Origin: Nitrospirota bacterium
GTDB taxonomy: Bacteria > Nitrospirota > Thermodesulfovibrionia > JACRGW01
Assembly: GCA_016212195.1 (NCBI GenBank)
Contig: JACRGW010000068.1
Span: forward strand, 1-5,843
Length of the DNA: 5,843 bases
Reading direction: 5' to 3'
The first letter of the stretch is position 1. Every line of letters begins with the position of its first letter. The notes under the pieces were generated by a model. That model searched no databases. It saw only the letters and a program-made list of their open reading frames with translations, and was not told the origin of the DNA. A program made the translations under genes and the position numbers. Positions 1-5,583 of the stretch are shown here, piece by piece.

Positions 1-1156
1 CATCAGGCTCTATATCGAGGCTCAATTTTATGTTGTGTTTCATTGCCTTCTCCTTGAGCATCGTTATCGAGCCAAAAAGTACATCCTCTAAAAGGGATCT
101 GCTTAATTCAAGCACCATCTTCCCTGATTCAACTTTTGAGAGGTCAAGGATATCATTTATCAGATCCAGCAGATGTCTTCCACTGTCATAGATGTCATTC
201 ACATATTCCTTCTGATTCTCATTCAGTTTTCCATAGAGTTCGTCTATCATAACCTCTGAAAAACCTATTATGGAATTGAGCGGTGTCCTCAGTTCATGGC
301 TCATATTCGCAAGGAAATCGGACTTTGCCCTGCTCGCTGCCTCTGCCTGGAGTTTCGCCTCCTCCGCCTCTGCCCTCCTTAACTGGATCTCGGCATTTAA
401 TACCTGAAGCTCAAGGTTTGCATTCTCAAGCTCTTTTGTTCTTGCCCTGACCATCTCCTCGAGGTTTTCTGAATATTCTTTCAGTTGTTTTTCTGATTGT
501 GAGATAATCTCCATCTGTGTTTCAATGCGTTTTGAGGCATTCCTCACAATCCCGAAAAGCATAAGATACAAAAATGCAAAGCCCGATGTTGTTGAAATCC
601 AGATTATGCGCTTCTGATGAGAGATCTCAATATAGAGGGGAGCAAGGTTTTGATAAATTTCAAAGACAGAATCTATGCCCTCGCCATTATGGAATCTTAT
701 CGGCACATATAGCTCAATAAGTTTCTTATACTGTCGTTCGGATTCCTGTTCAGCTTTTTTAAGTTTGCTGACATTGGAGTATAACTCGCCCTTCAATGCA
801 ACATTCAGTTCCTCATTATCAGGGAAACCCTTCCCGACCAGTTCTTTATTGTCAGACCAGACAATCACTTTATTTTTATTCCATATTTTAATTCTCTCCA
901 CATCTGGTCCAAGAGCGAGATGCTTCAGCCTTTCGGAAAATCTATCATAATCACTGAGCTTCGGAGTAATAAGTTCAGCACTCTCGAATTCCTTTCTCAC
1001 CTCCTCTGACACAATGCTTGCTGTTAATCGTTTTGCCTCAAGAATCCTGTATTGCTCGAGAGAACGCGTGATGATTATTCCAAGAAAAACATTGACAGTG
1101 GCTAAGGATATTAAAGATAAAATGGAAAATCTCTGAAAAAAGGTTAGATTTTTCAA
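1..1156 (-). CDS. Membrane sensor histidine kinase, 3' end outside window
   Basis: This is the sensor kinase of a two-component system, shown by 385 residues before the window edge. TM1 lies at about residues 10-29 and is followed by an extracytoplasmic sensor of about 150 residues containing LVGKGFPDNEEL, reminiscent of Cache-like sensors. TM2 is at about 183-204 (ISTTSGFAFLYLMLFGIV). A charged coiled-coil linker runs from about 205 to 278. The HisKA H-box LANMSHELRTPLNSIIGFSE gives the phosphoacceptor His287 (codon at 298-296). The HATPase domain must lie beyond base 1. The start is TTG at 1156-1154: an in-frame TAA lies two codons upstream, TM1 would be lost with any later start, and the first in-frame ATG is near residue 199, inside TM2. 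A GGGGGGAA run 9-16 bases upstream may act as the ribosome site. The TTG overlaps the TGA of the upstream kinase remnant. The ligand and the response regulator partner cannot be told. Confidence 0.9.
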   Translation of the reverse strand, partial: MKNLTFFQRFSILSLISLATVNVFLGIIITRSLEQYRILEAKRLTASIVSEEVRKEFESAELITPKLSDYDRFSERLKHLALGPDVERIKIWNKNKVIVWSDNKELVGKGFPDNEELNVALKGELYSNVSKLKKAEQESERQYKKLIELYVPIRFHNGEGIDSVFEIYQNLAPLYIEISHQKRIIWISTTSGFAFLYLMLFGIVRNASKRIETQMEIISQSEKQLKEYSENLEEMVRARTKELENANLELQVLNAEIQLRRAEAEEAKLQAEAASRAKSDFLANMSHELRTPLNSIIGFSEVMIDELYGKLNENQKEYVNDIYDSGRHLLDLINDILDLSKVESGKMVLELSRSLLEDVLFGSITMLKEKAMKHNIKLSLDIEPD

Positions 1157-1314
1157 GGATTAATTATTCCCCCCGTATTTGCCGGTATCGTGAAAATAAA
1201 CTTACTTCCCCGCCCCAACACGCTCTCGGCCCATATCTTACCTCCATAAAGCTCTACAAATCTTTTGCATAGGTTTAATCCAAGCCCTGTTCCGGCATAC
1301 TTTTTTGACAGAAA

Positions 1315-1413
1315 AAACTTGACAGTATCTATTATTCTCCTTTTAACATTTATTTTTAAACTGATTGCAGTATTTGTAAAATTGTATATTAATAAGTATG
1401 TACTGTCAAGTTT
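1315..1413. repeat. 13-bp perfect inverted repeat, 73-bp spacer
   Basis: AAACTTGACAGTA at 1315-1327 is the exact reverse complement of TACTGTCAAGTTT at 1401-1413. Both arms carry TTGACA pointing inward. The unit sits where the kinase homology of the remnant stops, so it could be a tiny insertion (MITE-like), a deletion scar or a regulatory palindrome. Nothing in the 73-base spacer codes for a recognisable protein. Confidence 0.6.
1381..1409 (-). promoter_or_regulatory. Sigma-70-type promoter reading toward the kinase
   Basis: On the minus strand TTGACA (1409-1404) is followed by exactly 17 bases and then TACAAT (1386-1381). This is a full -35 match and a five-of-six -10 match at ideal spacing. 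Transcription would begin near 1374 and cross the remnant into the TTG-started kinase. The -35 box lies inside one arm of the 13-bp inverted repeat. Confidence 0.6.
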
Positions 1414-1481
1414 CTTACTCTCAAGATTCATTGAAATATGAAATCCTCTTAAAATCAGCAGTACAGGCTATTTAAGAACTT

Positions 1482-1510
1482 TTGACATCTATATTCTCAT
1501 ATGCTATCAT
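1482..1510 (+). promoter_or_regulatory. Extended -10 promoter of the toxin-antitoxin operon
   Basis: TTGACA at 1482-1487, a 17-base spacer and TATCAT at 1505-1510 form a strong sigma-70 match, with an extended -10 TG at 1502-1503. The expected start near 1517 lies 26 bases before the antitoxin ATG. Antitoxin-toxin complexes of this family usually repress their own promoter, but no clear operator repeat was found here. Confidence 0.65.
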
Positions 1511-1542
1511 TTAATCAAAAATGTAAGCATAGGAGGCAAAGT

Positions 1543-1791
1543 ATGGTACGTACCCAAATCCAATTAACAGAGTTGCAGGCAAAGGCGTTAAAGAAGTTAG
1601 CTTTGTCAAGGCATCTTTCTATCGCTGAATTGATAAGGCAGGCAGTAGATAATATGATAAAGACAAGCTCAGTAGTGGACATCGAAGAGAGAAAAAGGAG
1701 GGCACTTGAGGTAATGGGAAAGTTTAAATCTGGAAAGAAAGATATTTCTGAAAGACATGACGAATACCTTGTAGAGGCTTTTAGAAAATGA
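1543..1791 (+). CDS. Ribbon-helix-helix antitoxin of a VapBC-type module
   Basis: This 82-residue antitoxin should bind DNA as a ribbon-helix-helix dimer and neutralise the PIN toxin encoded next to it. The N-terminus shows the fold: a polar strand RTQIQLTE (3-10), helix one (about 11-24) and helix two SIAELIRQAVDNMI (26-39). A charged linker leads to a C-terminal tail, SGKKDISERHDEYLVEAF, of the kind that wraps the toxin in this family. The start at 1543 is preferred over an in-frame ATG at 1501. The later ATG has AGGAGG at 1531-1536 six bases before it, while the earlier one lies inside the promoter and upstream of the likely transcription start. Its TGA overlaps the toxin ATG (ATGA), so the pair is translationally coupled. 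The region looks AT-richer than the permease genes, consistent with an acquired module. Confidence 0.85.
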   Translation: MVRTQIQLTELQAKALKKLALSRHLSIAELIRQAVDNMIKTSSVVDIEERKRRALEVMGKFKSGKKDISERHDEYLVEAFRK

Positions 1792-2186
1792 TAATTTTTG
1801 TTGATACTTCTGCTATTTTTGCTGGTCTGGATAAAGACGATATCCATAACCAAAAGGCATTAAATACATGGGATAATATATTAAGCAAAGACAATATCCT
1901 CATTACTACCAATTATGTTCTTTTAGAAAGTTTTACTCTAATACAACGAAGGCTTGGTATAAAAGCGGTCAGGGTTTTTCAGGAAGATATATTACCATTA
2001 ATAAATATTGAATGGATAGATGCTGAGATGCATAGATCTGGGGTGAGTGCCTTTCTCGCGGCTTCGATCCGTAACCTCAGTCTTGTTGATTGCGTCAGTT
2101 TTGAGATAATACGCACTTTAGGTATTAAGACCGTTTTTGCCTTTGATCCCCATTTTTCAGAACAGGGTATTAATTGTATTCCATAA
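1788..2186 (+). CDS. vapC: PIN-domain ribonuclease toxin, VapC family
   Basis: This 132-residue protein spans a single PIN domain, the usual size for VapC toxins. These are Mg-dependent endoribonucleases that cut tRNA or rRNA and stop growth when the antitoxin is lost. The acidic site is visible in order: Asp6 in IIFVDTSAI, Glu47 in LLESF, Asp101 in LSLVDCVSF and Asp120 in FAFDPHF. All four are present, so the enzyme is probably active. The start overlaps the antitoxin stop, fixing the toxin as second gene of the operon. RNA target cannot be predicted from sequence. The stop is followed after 33 bases by a permease gene with no terminator between, so transcripts may run on. Confidence 0.88.
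   Translation: MIIFVDTSAIFAGLDKDDIHNQKALNTWDNILSKDNILITTNYVLLESFTLIQRRLGIKAVRVFQEDILPLINIEWIDAEMHRSGVSAFLAASIRNLSLVDCVSFEIIRTLGIKTVFAFDPHFSEQGINCIP
2102..2110 (+). promoter_or_regulatory. Possible extended -10 inside vapC, ahead of dppB
   Basis: TGAGATAAT (2102-2110) matches the extended -10 pattern TGn followed by a five-of-six -10 box. The best -35 candidates are poor (CTTGTT at 2083-2088 with 16-base spacing). It could give the permease pair a start near 2117 independent of the toxin promoter, but this is weak. Confidence 0.25.
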
Positions 2187-2203
2187 ATCTTACTGAAGCT
2201 AAA

Positions 2204-2221
2204 ATTCCAGAATTCTGAAAT
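2204..2221. repeat. Imperfect palindrome over the dppB start
   Basis: An 18-base palindrome with one mismatched pair, centred on AATT with core CAGAATTCTG (2208-2217), covers the place where the ribosome site should be and reaches into the ATG at 2220. No Shine-Dalgarno sequence is visible. It may be an operator, an RNA hairpin limiting initiation, or chance. Confidence 0.35.
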
Positions 2222-3155
2222 GACAGGATACCTTGTAAGACGCCTTCTTCTTTTAATCCCTACCCTCATAGGTATTACATTCATAACATTCCTTATTGTT
2301 AAATCCATTCCAGGAGACCCTGTGTTGGGGATGGTTGGTGAGAGGGCAGACCCTGAGACAATAGAAAGGATAAAAAAGGAACTCGGTACAGAGAGACCCT
2401 TCATCTTACAGTATATAGGGTATATAGGGCTTATTATTAAAGGAGAGATGGGTAGATCCTATTATACAAACCAGAAGGTGAGTGAGGCGATCCTTGAAAA
2501 ATTTCCCAATACCTTAAAGCTTGCCCTCGGAGCAATAATAATATCGAGTATCACAGGAATCTTTCTCGGTATCTTTACTGCAGTTAAAAGGGGAACAGTC
2601 CTTGACAGGCTCGGTTCGTTCTTGGCTATCGGAGGTATTTCACTACCTGTATTCTGGATAGGACTTATACTTATGCTCGTATTCGGTCTTTATCTAAAAT
2701 TACTTCCACCCTCTGGCATGGGTGAAGGAAACCTGATCTATCTCGTGCTTCCTGCATCTACACTCGCAATCCCCTCAGGGGCATATATAGCGAGGATTAC
2801 AAGGTCGATGATGCTCGATGTACTCTCACAGCCTTACATCGCTACAGCAAGGGCAAAGGGGCTGAAAGATTTATCAATAATCTTTAGACACGCCCTGAAG
2901 AATGCCCTCATTCCGATAGTGACAATCATAGGGCTCGATTTTGGTAGTTATCTCAACGGGGCAGTACTTACAGAGACAATATTCGGATGGGATGGTCTCG
3001 GCAGGTATGCGATGGACGGGATATTAAAGAGGGACTATCCTGTAATCATGGGTGCAGTCCTTGTCGGTACAGTTGTCTTTGTGATTATAAACCTGATAGT
3101 GGATATATCATATGCATATCTCGATCCGAGGGTGAAGGTTAAGGGAGAGAAATGA
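2220..3155 (+). CDS. dppB: DppB/OppB-family ABC transporter permease
   Basis: This inner-membrane permease (311 residues, normal length) is half of the channel of a peptide- or nickel-type ABC importer and pairs with the DppC-like protein after it. The N-terminus MTGYLVRRLLLLIPTLIGI is typical of the family and supports the start. About six membrane segments fall near 8-28, 97-121, 133-157, 173-190, 228-250 and 277-297. The large loop after TM1 holds SIPGDPVLGMVG and GEMGRSY. The cytoplasmic coupling (EAA) loop is seen as PYIATARAKGL (205-215) followed by FRHALKNALIP (222-232). It ends in the usual YLDPRVK. The ATGA overlap with the next gene indicates coupling. No substrate-binding protein or ATPase gene is adjacent, so the cargo (oligopeptide, dipeptide, nickel or other) is unknown. 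The symbol denotes the family only. Confidence 0.92.
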   Translation: MTGYLVRRLLLLIPTLIGITFITFLIVKSIPGDPVLGMVGERADPETIERIKKELGTERPFILQYIGYIGLIIKGEMGRSYYTNQKVSEAILEKFPNTLKLALGAIIISSITGIFLGIFTAVKRGTVLDRLGSFLAIGGISLPVFWIGLILMLVFGLYLKLLPPSGMGEGNLIYLVLPASTLAIPSGAYIARITRSMMLDVLSQPYIATARAKGLKDLSIIFRHALKNALIPIVTIIGLDFGSYLNGAVLTETIFGWDGLGRYAMDGILKRDYPVIMGAVLVGTVVFVIINLIVDISYAYLDPRVKVKGEK

Positions 3156-3973
3156 AAAGGTTTTTTAATACAAACAGAGTAGCCCTCGTTGCGACTGTCA
3201 TCTTAGGGATACTTGTGCTCTCTTCCGTCCTTGCACCCTTCATAAGCCCCTATGACCCACTTTCGATAGATCTCGATAGGATAAAAGAATCTCCAAGTAT
3301 AACCCATCCCTTTGGAACTGATAACAAGGGAAGGGATATCATGAGCAGGGTTATCTACGGTGCAAGGGTTTCTCTCTCTGTCGGTCTTTTAGCCGGGGCT
3401 ATATCTATGACATTCGGTCTTTTCTTCGGAATTGTATCAGGATATTTCGGCGGAAGGATTGATAGAGGGATAACAATACTTACCGATCTCACTCTTGCCT
3501 TTCCGAGCCTAATCCTTGCAATAGGAATCACTGTAGTCCTCCCTCCAGGGATATATACTGTCCTTATTGCATTAGCCACTGTTGGTTGGGCATCCTTTGC
3601 AAGGCTTGTGAGGGGTGTTGTCCTTTCTGTAAAAGAGTTCCCCTATATTGAGGCAGCAAAGGGGATTGGATGCACTAAGTTCAGGATATTAATGAACCAT
3701 GTCCTGCCACAGTGTATTCCTGTGGCACTTGTCGCTATGGGACTTAAACTCGGTGGATTCATACTCCTTGAGTCTGCCTTGAGTTTCCTCAGTCTCGGTG
3801 CACAACCTCCAACACCAACATGGGGTTCAATGATAAGCCTCAACAGGATCTATATCCATTCTGCACCATGGATGGTGATATTCCCGGGATTGGCGATAGC
3901 TTTAACTACAATATCATTTAATATACTCGGAGACGCGCTGAGGGATTATCTGGATCCGAAGTTTAAGGTTTAA
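3152..3973 (+). CDS. dppC: DppC/OppC-family ABC transporter permease
   Basis: This second channel subunit (273 residues, full length) forms a heterodimer with the DppB-like protein. The first membrane segment (about 10-30) is followed by the conserved block HPFGTDNKGRDIMSRVIYG (52-70) of the OppC N-terminal region and then ARVSLSVG. Further segments lie near 75-97, 107-130, 134-155, 190-212 and 240-258. The ATPase-coupling EAA loop reads YIEAAKGIGCTKFRILMNH (165-183), ending in VLP. The C-terminus NILGDALRDYLDPKFKV is standard. Its ATG lies inside the dppB stop (ATGA). The ATPase genes that usually follow (dppD, dppF) are missing. Downstream come a hairpin-rich repeat, a GTPase fragment and a transposon, so the ATPases must be encoded elsewhere or were lost. 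Substrate cannot be assigned. Confidence 0.92.
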   Translation: MKRFFNTNRVALVATVILGILVLSSVLAPFISPYDPLSIDLDRIKESPSITHPFGTDNKGRDIMSRVIYGARVSLSVGLLAGAISMTFGLFFGIVSGYFGGRIDRGITILTDLTLAFPSLILAIGITVVLPPGIYTVLIALATVGWASFARLVRGVVLSVKEFPYIEAAKGIGCTKFRILMNHVLPQCIPVALVAMGLKLGGFILLESALSFLSLGAQPPTPTWGSMISLNRIYIHSAPWMVIFPGLAIALTTISFNILGDALRDYLDPKFKV

Positions 3974-3993
3974 AGGGGTTTGGACGTATACTG

Positions 3994-4107
3994 TCATTCC
4001 TGCCCCGTATCAAGTACGGGATAAACTCCAGCAGGAATCCAGTTTATAAATATTGATTTCTCGTTCTTGTAAGAACGACATCTGGATTCCCACTTTCGTG
4101 GGAATGA
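3994..4107. repeat. 114-bp multi-hairpin intergenic repeat
   Basis: The ends are inverted (TCATTCC at 3994-4000, GGAATGA at 4101-4107). Inside are three hairpins. The first has arms ATTCCTGC 3996-4003 and GCAGGAAT 4031-4038 enclosing CCCGTA 4004-4009 and TACGGG 4015-4020. The second is CGTTCTT 4062-4068 with AAGAACG 4071-4077. The third is ATTCCCAC 4086-4093 with GTGGGAAT 4098-4105 and loop TTTC. GGAATCCAG (4034-4042) and CTGGATTCC (4082-4090) also pair. It resembles the dispersed TCATTCC...GGAATGA repeat families of many environmental bacteria, and is probably a non-autonomous mobile or REP-like unit. Confidence 0.75.
3996..4038 (+). terminator. Possible terminator of the permease operon
   Basis: The first hairpin of the repeat starts 23 bases after the dppC stop and has a long GC-containing stem, so the RNA would fold strongly. 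No U-run follows it directly, so intrinsic termination is uncertain; it may only protect the 3' end of the transcript. Confidence 0.35.
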
Positions 4108-4130
4108 TAAATAATTATTTAGCATTTTAC

Positions 4131-4154
4131 TTGAACCCTTGAATCCTCGAATCC
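4131..4154 (+). repeat. Three tandem 8-bp repeats
   Basis: TTGAACCC (4131-4138), TTGAATCC (4139-4146) and TCGAATCC (4147-4154) are head-to-tail units differing by one base from copy to copy. They lie between the hairpin repeat and the GTPase fragment. Such short tandem runs are variable by slippage; no function is evident. Confidence 0.6.
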
Positions 4155-4173
4155 TATTTTGTTAGCATAATCT

Positions 4174-4263
4174 ATGCCTGCAAACCTCCCGCCAGAATAT
4201 TTCGAGGCAGAGAAGAGATTCAAAGAGTCCATAACGGTTGCAGAGAAGATATTAGAGAGGATC
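4174..4263 (+). pseudogene. 5' stub of a TGS-domain (DRG-like) GTPase
   Basis: From the ATG at 4174 the frame reads MPANLPPEYFEAEKRF and continues to about residue 30. This is very like the N-terminus I recall for the bacterial TGS-domain, DRG/Obg-related GTP-binding proteins (MPANLPPxYFEAEKRFREAKT...EKI). The homology ends where the left terminal repeat of the transposable element starts (4264). The open frame then runs eight transposon-derived codons (residues 31-37 plus the stop) to TGA at 4285-4287. None of the GTPase motifs remain, and I found no continuation after the element's right end. So the gene was cut by the insertion and its remainder lost, or only the stub was ever here. The family assignment rests on a short stretch and memory of the family. 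Confidence 0.55.
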
Positions 4264-4289
4264 AAGGGGTCAAATCTTTTATATTGACA
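4264..4289. repeat. Left 26-bp terminal inverted repeat
   Basis: It starts AAGGGGTCAAATCTTT and ends ATTGACA. It includes the last codons and the stop of the transposase (minus) and supplies the stop codon of the plus-strand GTPase stub. GTCAA (4269-4273) and TTGAC (4284-4288) can pair as a small hairpin, possibly the structure the enzyme recognises. Confidence 0.7.
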
Positions 4290-5262
4290 ATCTATTCTCG
4301 ATTCTGTTTAAAAGTACCCTTAAGTTCCTGTCTTTCTGAATCTTCTCATTCAGTCTCTTTCTACCCTGGCTTATGGTGCTGTAGTCTAATCCCATCATCT
4401 CGCCTATCTCAACCCCTTTAAGACCTCCAACCCTGTAAAGTATATCCATCACTATCTGCCTGAGGCTGCCACCTTCATTTATTATATTTGAAATCCTTCT
4501 CCCTGTCACTTCCTCTATCGCCCTGATTATCTCCTCTTTTGCTTTATACCTCTGTAATCCCCTCACCGCAGGAAGTTCTCTTCTGCCTTTAACCTTCTTT
4601 AGAATCCTCTCCCTTATCCATTCTATAAACCTATCTCCACCAATTATGCTCTGTCCAACCACTTTGTCTCTTATCTCAAGCCCTTCCGCAATGTCACCCC
4701 CTATTTTCCTTCTGTAAGCCTCTCTCCCCTTATCTGTAACCCCTCCATATTCTCCTAAGACTACAGAGTAATCAATAAAATCCTCTCTCCTCTCTTTGTC
4801 TATATATCCCCCTAAGCTACTCCAGCGATACCCCCTAAGGAATTGTATATTTTCTTTTACACCCCTCCTTTCCATCCCCTTCGTTCTAATAGGATTCAGG
4901 TGTATGTATCTGGAAACCAACGAGAGATAGTTATCTTTATCTACAAGGATACCCTTATATCTTCCTTGAAAAAGGTGTCCTACCCTTGTATGTCTTCTAT
5001 TGTAGTATCCAGTATAGATTATATTAAATTGACGCATGAATTCGTTAAGATTCCCAAGGGGGGTCTCTGAAAGAAGATGAAAATGGTTCTCCATCAGGAT
5101 ATATGCATAAAGTTTTATGCTGTATGTCTCTATTGATCTCTTGAGGATATCTAAAAAGCTTTTTCTATCTACATTATCCCTGAAGATCTCTTTCCTTTCG
5201 TTACCACGGCATGTGATGTGATAAACTGCACCTTGATACTGTATCCTTAATGGTCTTGCCAC
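4279..5262 (-). CDS. RAYT (REP-associated tyrosine transposase), DnaA-like C-terminus
   Basis: This is a single-strand HUH/Y1 transposase of the IS200-like RAYT group (327 residues). The N-terminus MARPLRIQYQGAVYHITCRG is standard for the group. The HUH metal site is H60-F61-H62 in MENHFHLL. The probable nucleophile is Tyr119 in SRYIHLNPIR. The catalytic domain ends near residue 155. A long C-terminal extension carries a helix-turn-helix, GLKGVEIGEMMGLDYSTISQ (280-299) followed by GRKRLNEKI, of the kind matched by the DnaA C-terminal domain; it probably binds the element ends. The start is GTG at 5262-5260 with AAAGG four bases ahead. All key residues are present, so it may be active. It lies opposite in direction to the permease genes and is the only gene of the element. 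Confidence 0.9.
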   Translation of the reverse strand: MARPLRIQYQGAVYHITCRGNERKEIFRDNVDRKSFLDILKRSIETYSIKLYAYILMENHFHLLSETPLGNLNEFMRQFNIIYTGYYNRRHTRVGHLFQGRYKGILVDKDNYLSLVSRYIHLNPIRTKGMERRGVKENIQFLRGYRWSSLGGYIDKERREDFIDYSVVLGEYGGVTDKGREAYRRKIGGDIAEGLEIRDKVVGQSIIGGDRFIEWIRERILKKVKGRRELPAVRGLQRYKAKEEIIRAIEEVTGRRISNIINEGGSLRQIVMDILYRVGGLKGVEIGEMMGLDYSTISQGRKRLNEKIQKDRNLRVLLNRIENRLSI

Positions 5263-5289
5263 AAAACCTTTATGTCATTTTTCTCTCAT

Positions 5290-5315
5290 TATGTCAAGAG
5301 TAAAGATTTGACCCC
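5290..5315. repeat. Right 26-bp terminal inverted repeat
   Basis: Reads TGTCAAGAGTAAAGATTTGA then CCCCTT, and differs from the inverted left end at three positions. GTCAA (5291-5295) and TTGAC (5306-5310) can again pair. TTATGTCA occurs twice here, at 5270-5277 and 5287-5294, the second overlapping the repeat. Confidence 0.7.
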
Positions 5316-5583
5316 TTTCTTGTCACTTTGCGGGTAACCCTAAACTATGCAAAAAATCATCAACCACTGGTGTTCATATAGAGATACCATCTTTATTTTG
5401 TCTTATTAACATATGGTTATTTTGCCATGAATTCAATTACAGCCTTTATATCCTTTGCACTTTCCATCCCTGCCAATGCATAACAAACTGAAGAAAAGGT
5501 TAGTATTATTGTGAGCTACCACTATAATCAATCGCTATCATAAAGAGATTGTCGTTGTTTGGCGTGATAGCTGCTGTTTGCTC
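5316..5583. other. Gap without a clear gene; coding-like scraps
   Basis: No complete gene or RNA was recognised. Two minus-strand stretches look protein-like but have no start. One ends in LAGMESAKDIKAVIEFMAK before a TAA near 5422. The other, closer to the transposon, ends in TPVVDDFLHSLGLPAK before a TGA near 5325. Both are bounded upstream by stops (near 5514 and 5376). They may be pieces of one frameshifted gene that once followed the arsenite pump. I cannot name a family. Confidence 0.3.

Larger units (their letters stand above)
1153..1431 (-). pseudogene. C-terminal remnant of a second histidine kinase
   Basis: The reading frame encodes 92 residues, but only the last 50 or so look like a kinase. 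They are the end of a HATPase_c domain: the G2 box YAGTGLGLNLCKRFVELYGG, then KIWAES and the closing strand GRGSKFIFTIP. The N box, G1 box and HisKA are absent. Upstream of about residue 38 the sequence no longer resembles a kinase, and the break coincides with a short inverted repeat (1315-1413). The remnant ends in TGA at 1155-1153, overlapping the TTG start of the next kinase, so two kinase genes once stood in tandem. It cannot work as a kinase. If translated from the ATG at 1431, or simply transcribed, it could still deliver ribosomes to the downstream kinase. A leftover kept for that coupling is inference. Confidence 0.75.
4264..5315. mobile_element. RAYT transposable element with terminal inverted repeats
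   Basis: A 1052-bp unit holds one RAYT gene between matching ends. The left end (4264-4289) begins AAGGGGTCAAATCTTT. Its reverse complement matches the right end (5290-5315) at 23 of 26 positions. Each end shows an outer GTCAA block and an inner TTGACA. The transposase stop codon lies inside the left repeat. No target-site duplication is seen, as expected for HUH enzymes. The insertion joins a truncated GTPase stub on the left with unrelated sequence on the right. Confidence 0.7.

Noticed and set aside
675..950. Plus-strand open frame of 91 codons
   Set aside because: It is antisense to the kinase sensor domain and its serine/phenylalanine-rich product resembles no protein; the minus frame is clearly the coding one.
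1319..1347. Plus-strand promoter starting at TTGACA 1319-1324
   Set aside because: The bases at 17-18 spacing (TTTAAC or TTAACA) are a poor -10, and a much better promoter for the plus-strand genes lies at 1482-1510.
1515..1853. Minus-strand open frame opposite the antitoxin
   Set aside because: Shadow of the antitoxin and toxin genes, with no domain or ribosome site.
1979..2404. Minus-strand open frame of 141 codons across vapC and dppB
   Set aside because: It overlaps two well-supported plus-strand genes and its product has no recognisable features.
3355..3843. Two minus-strand open frames within dppC
   Set aside because: They are shadows of conserved permease codons.
3994..4154. CRISPR array
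   Set aside because: The repeats are palindromic or very short and tandem, with no unique spacers of even length and no cas genes.
4843..5070. Plus-strand open frame inside the transposase gene
   Set aside because: Antisense to the HUH domain with no protein-like pattern.
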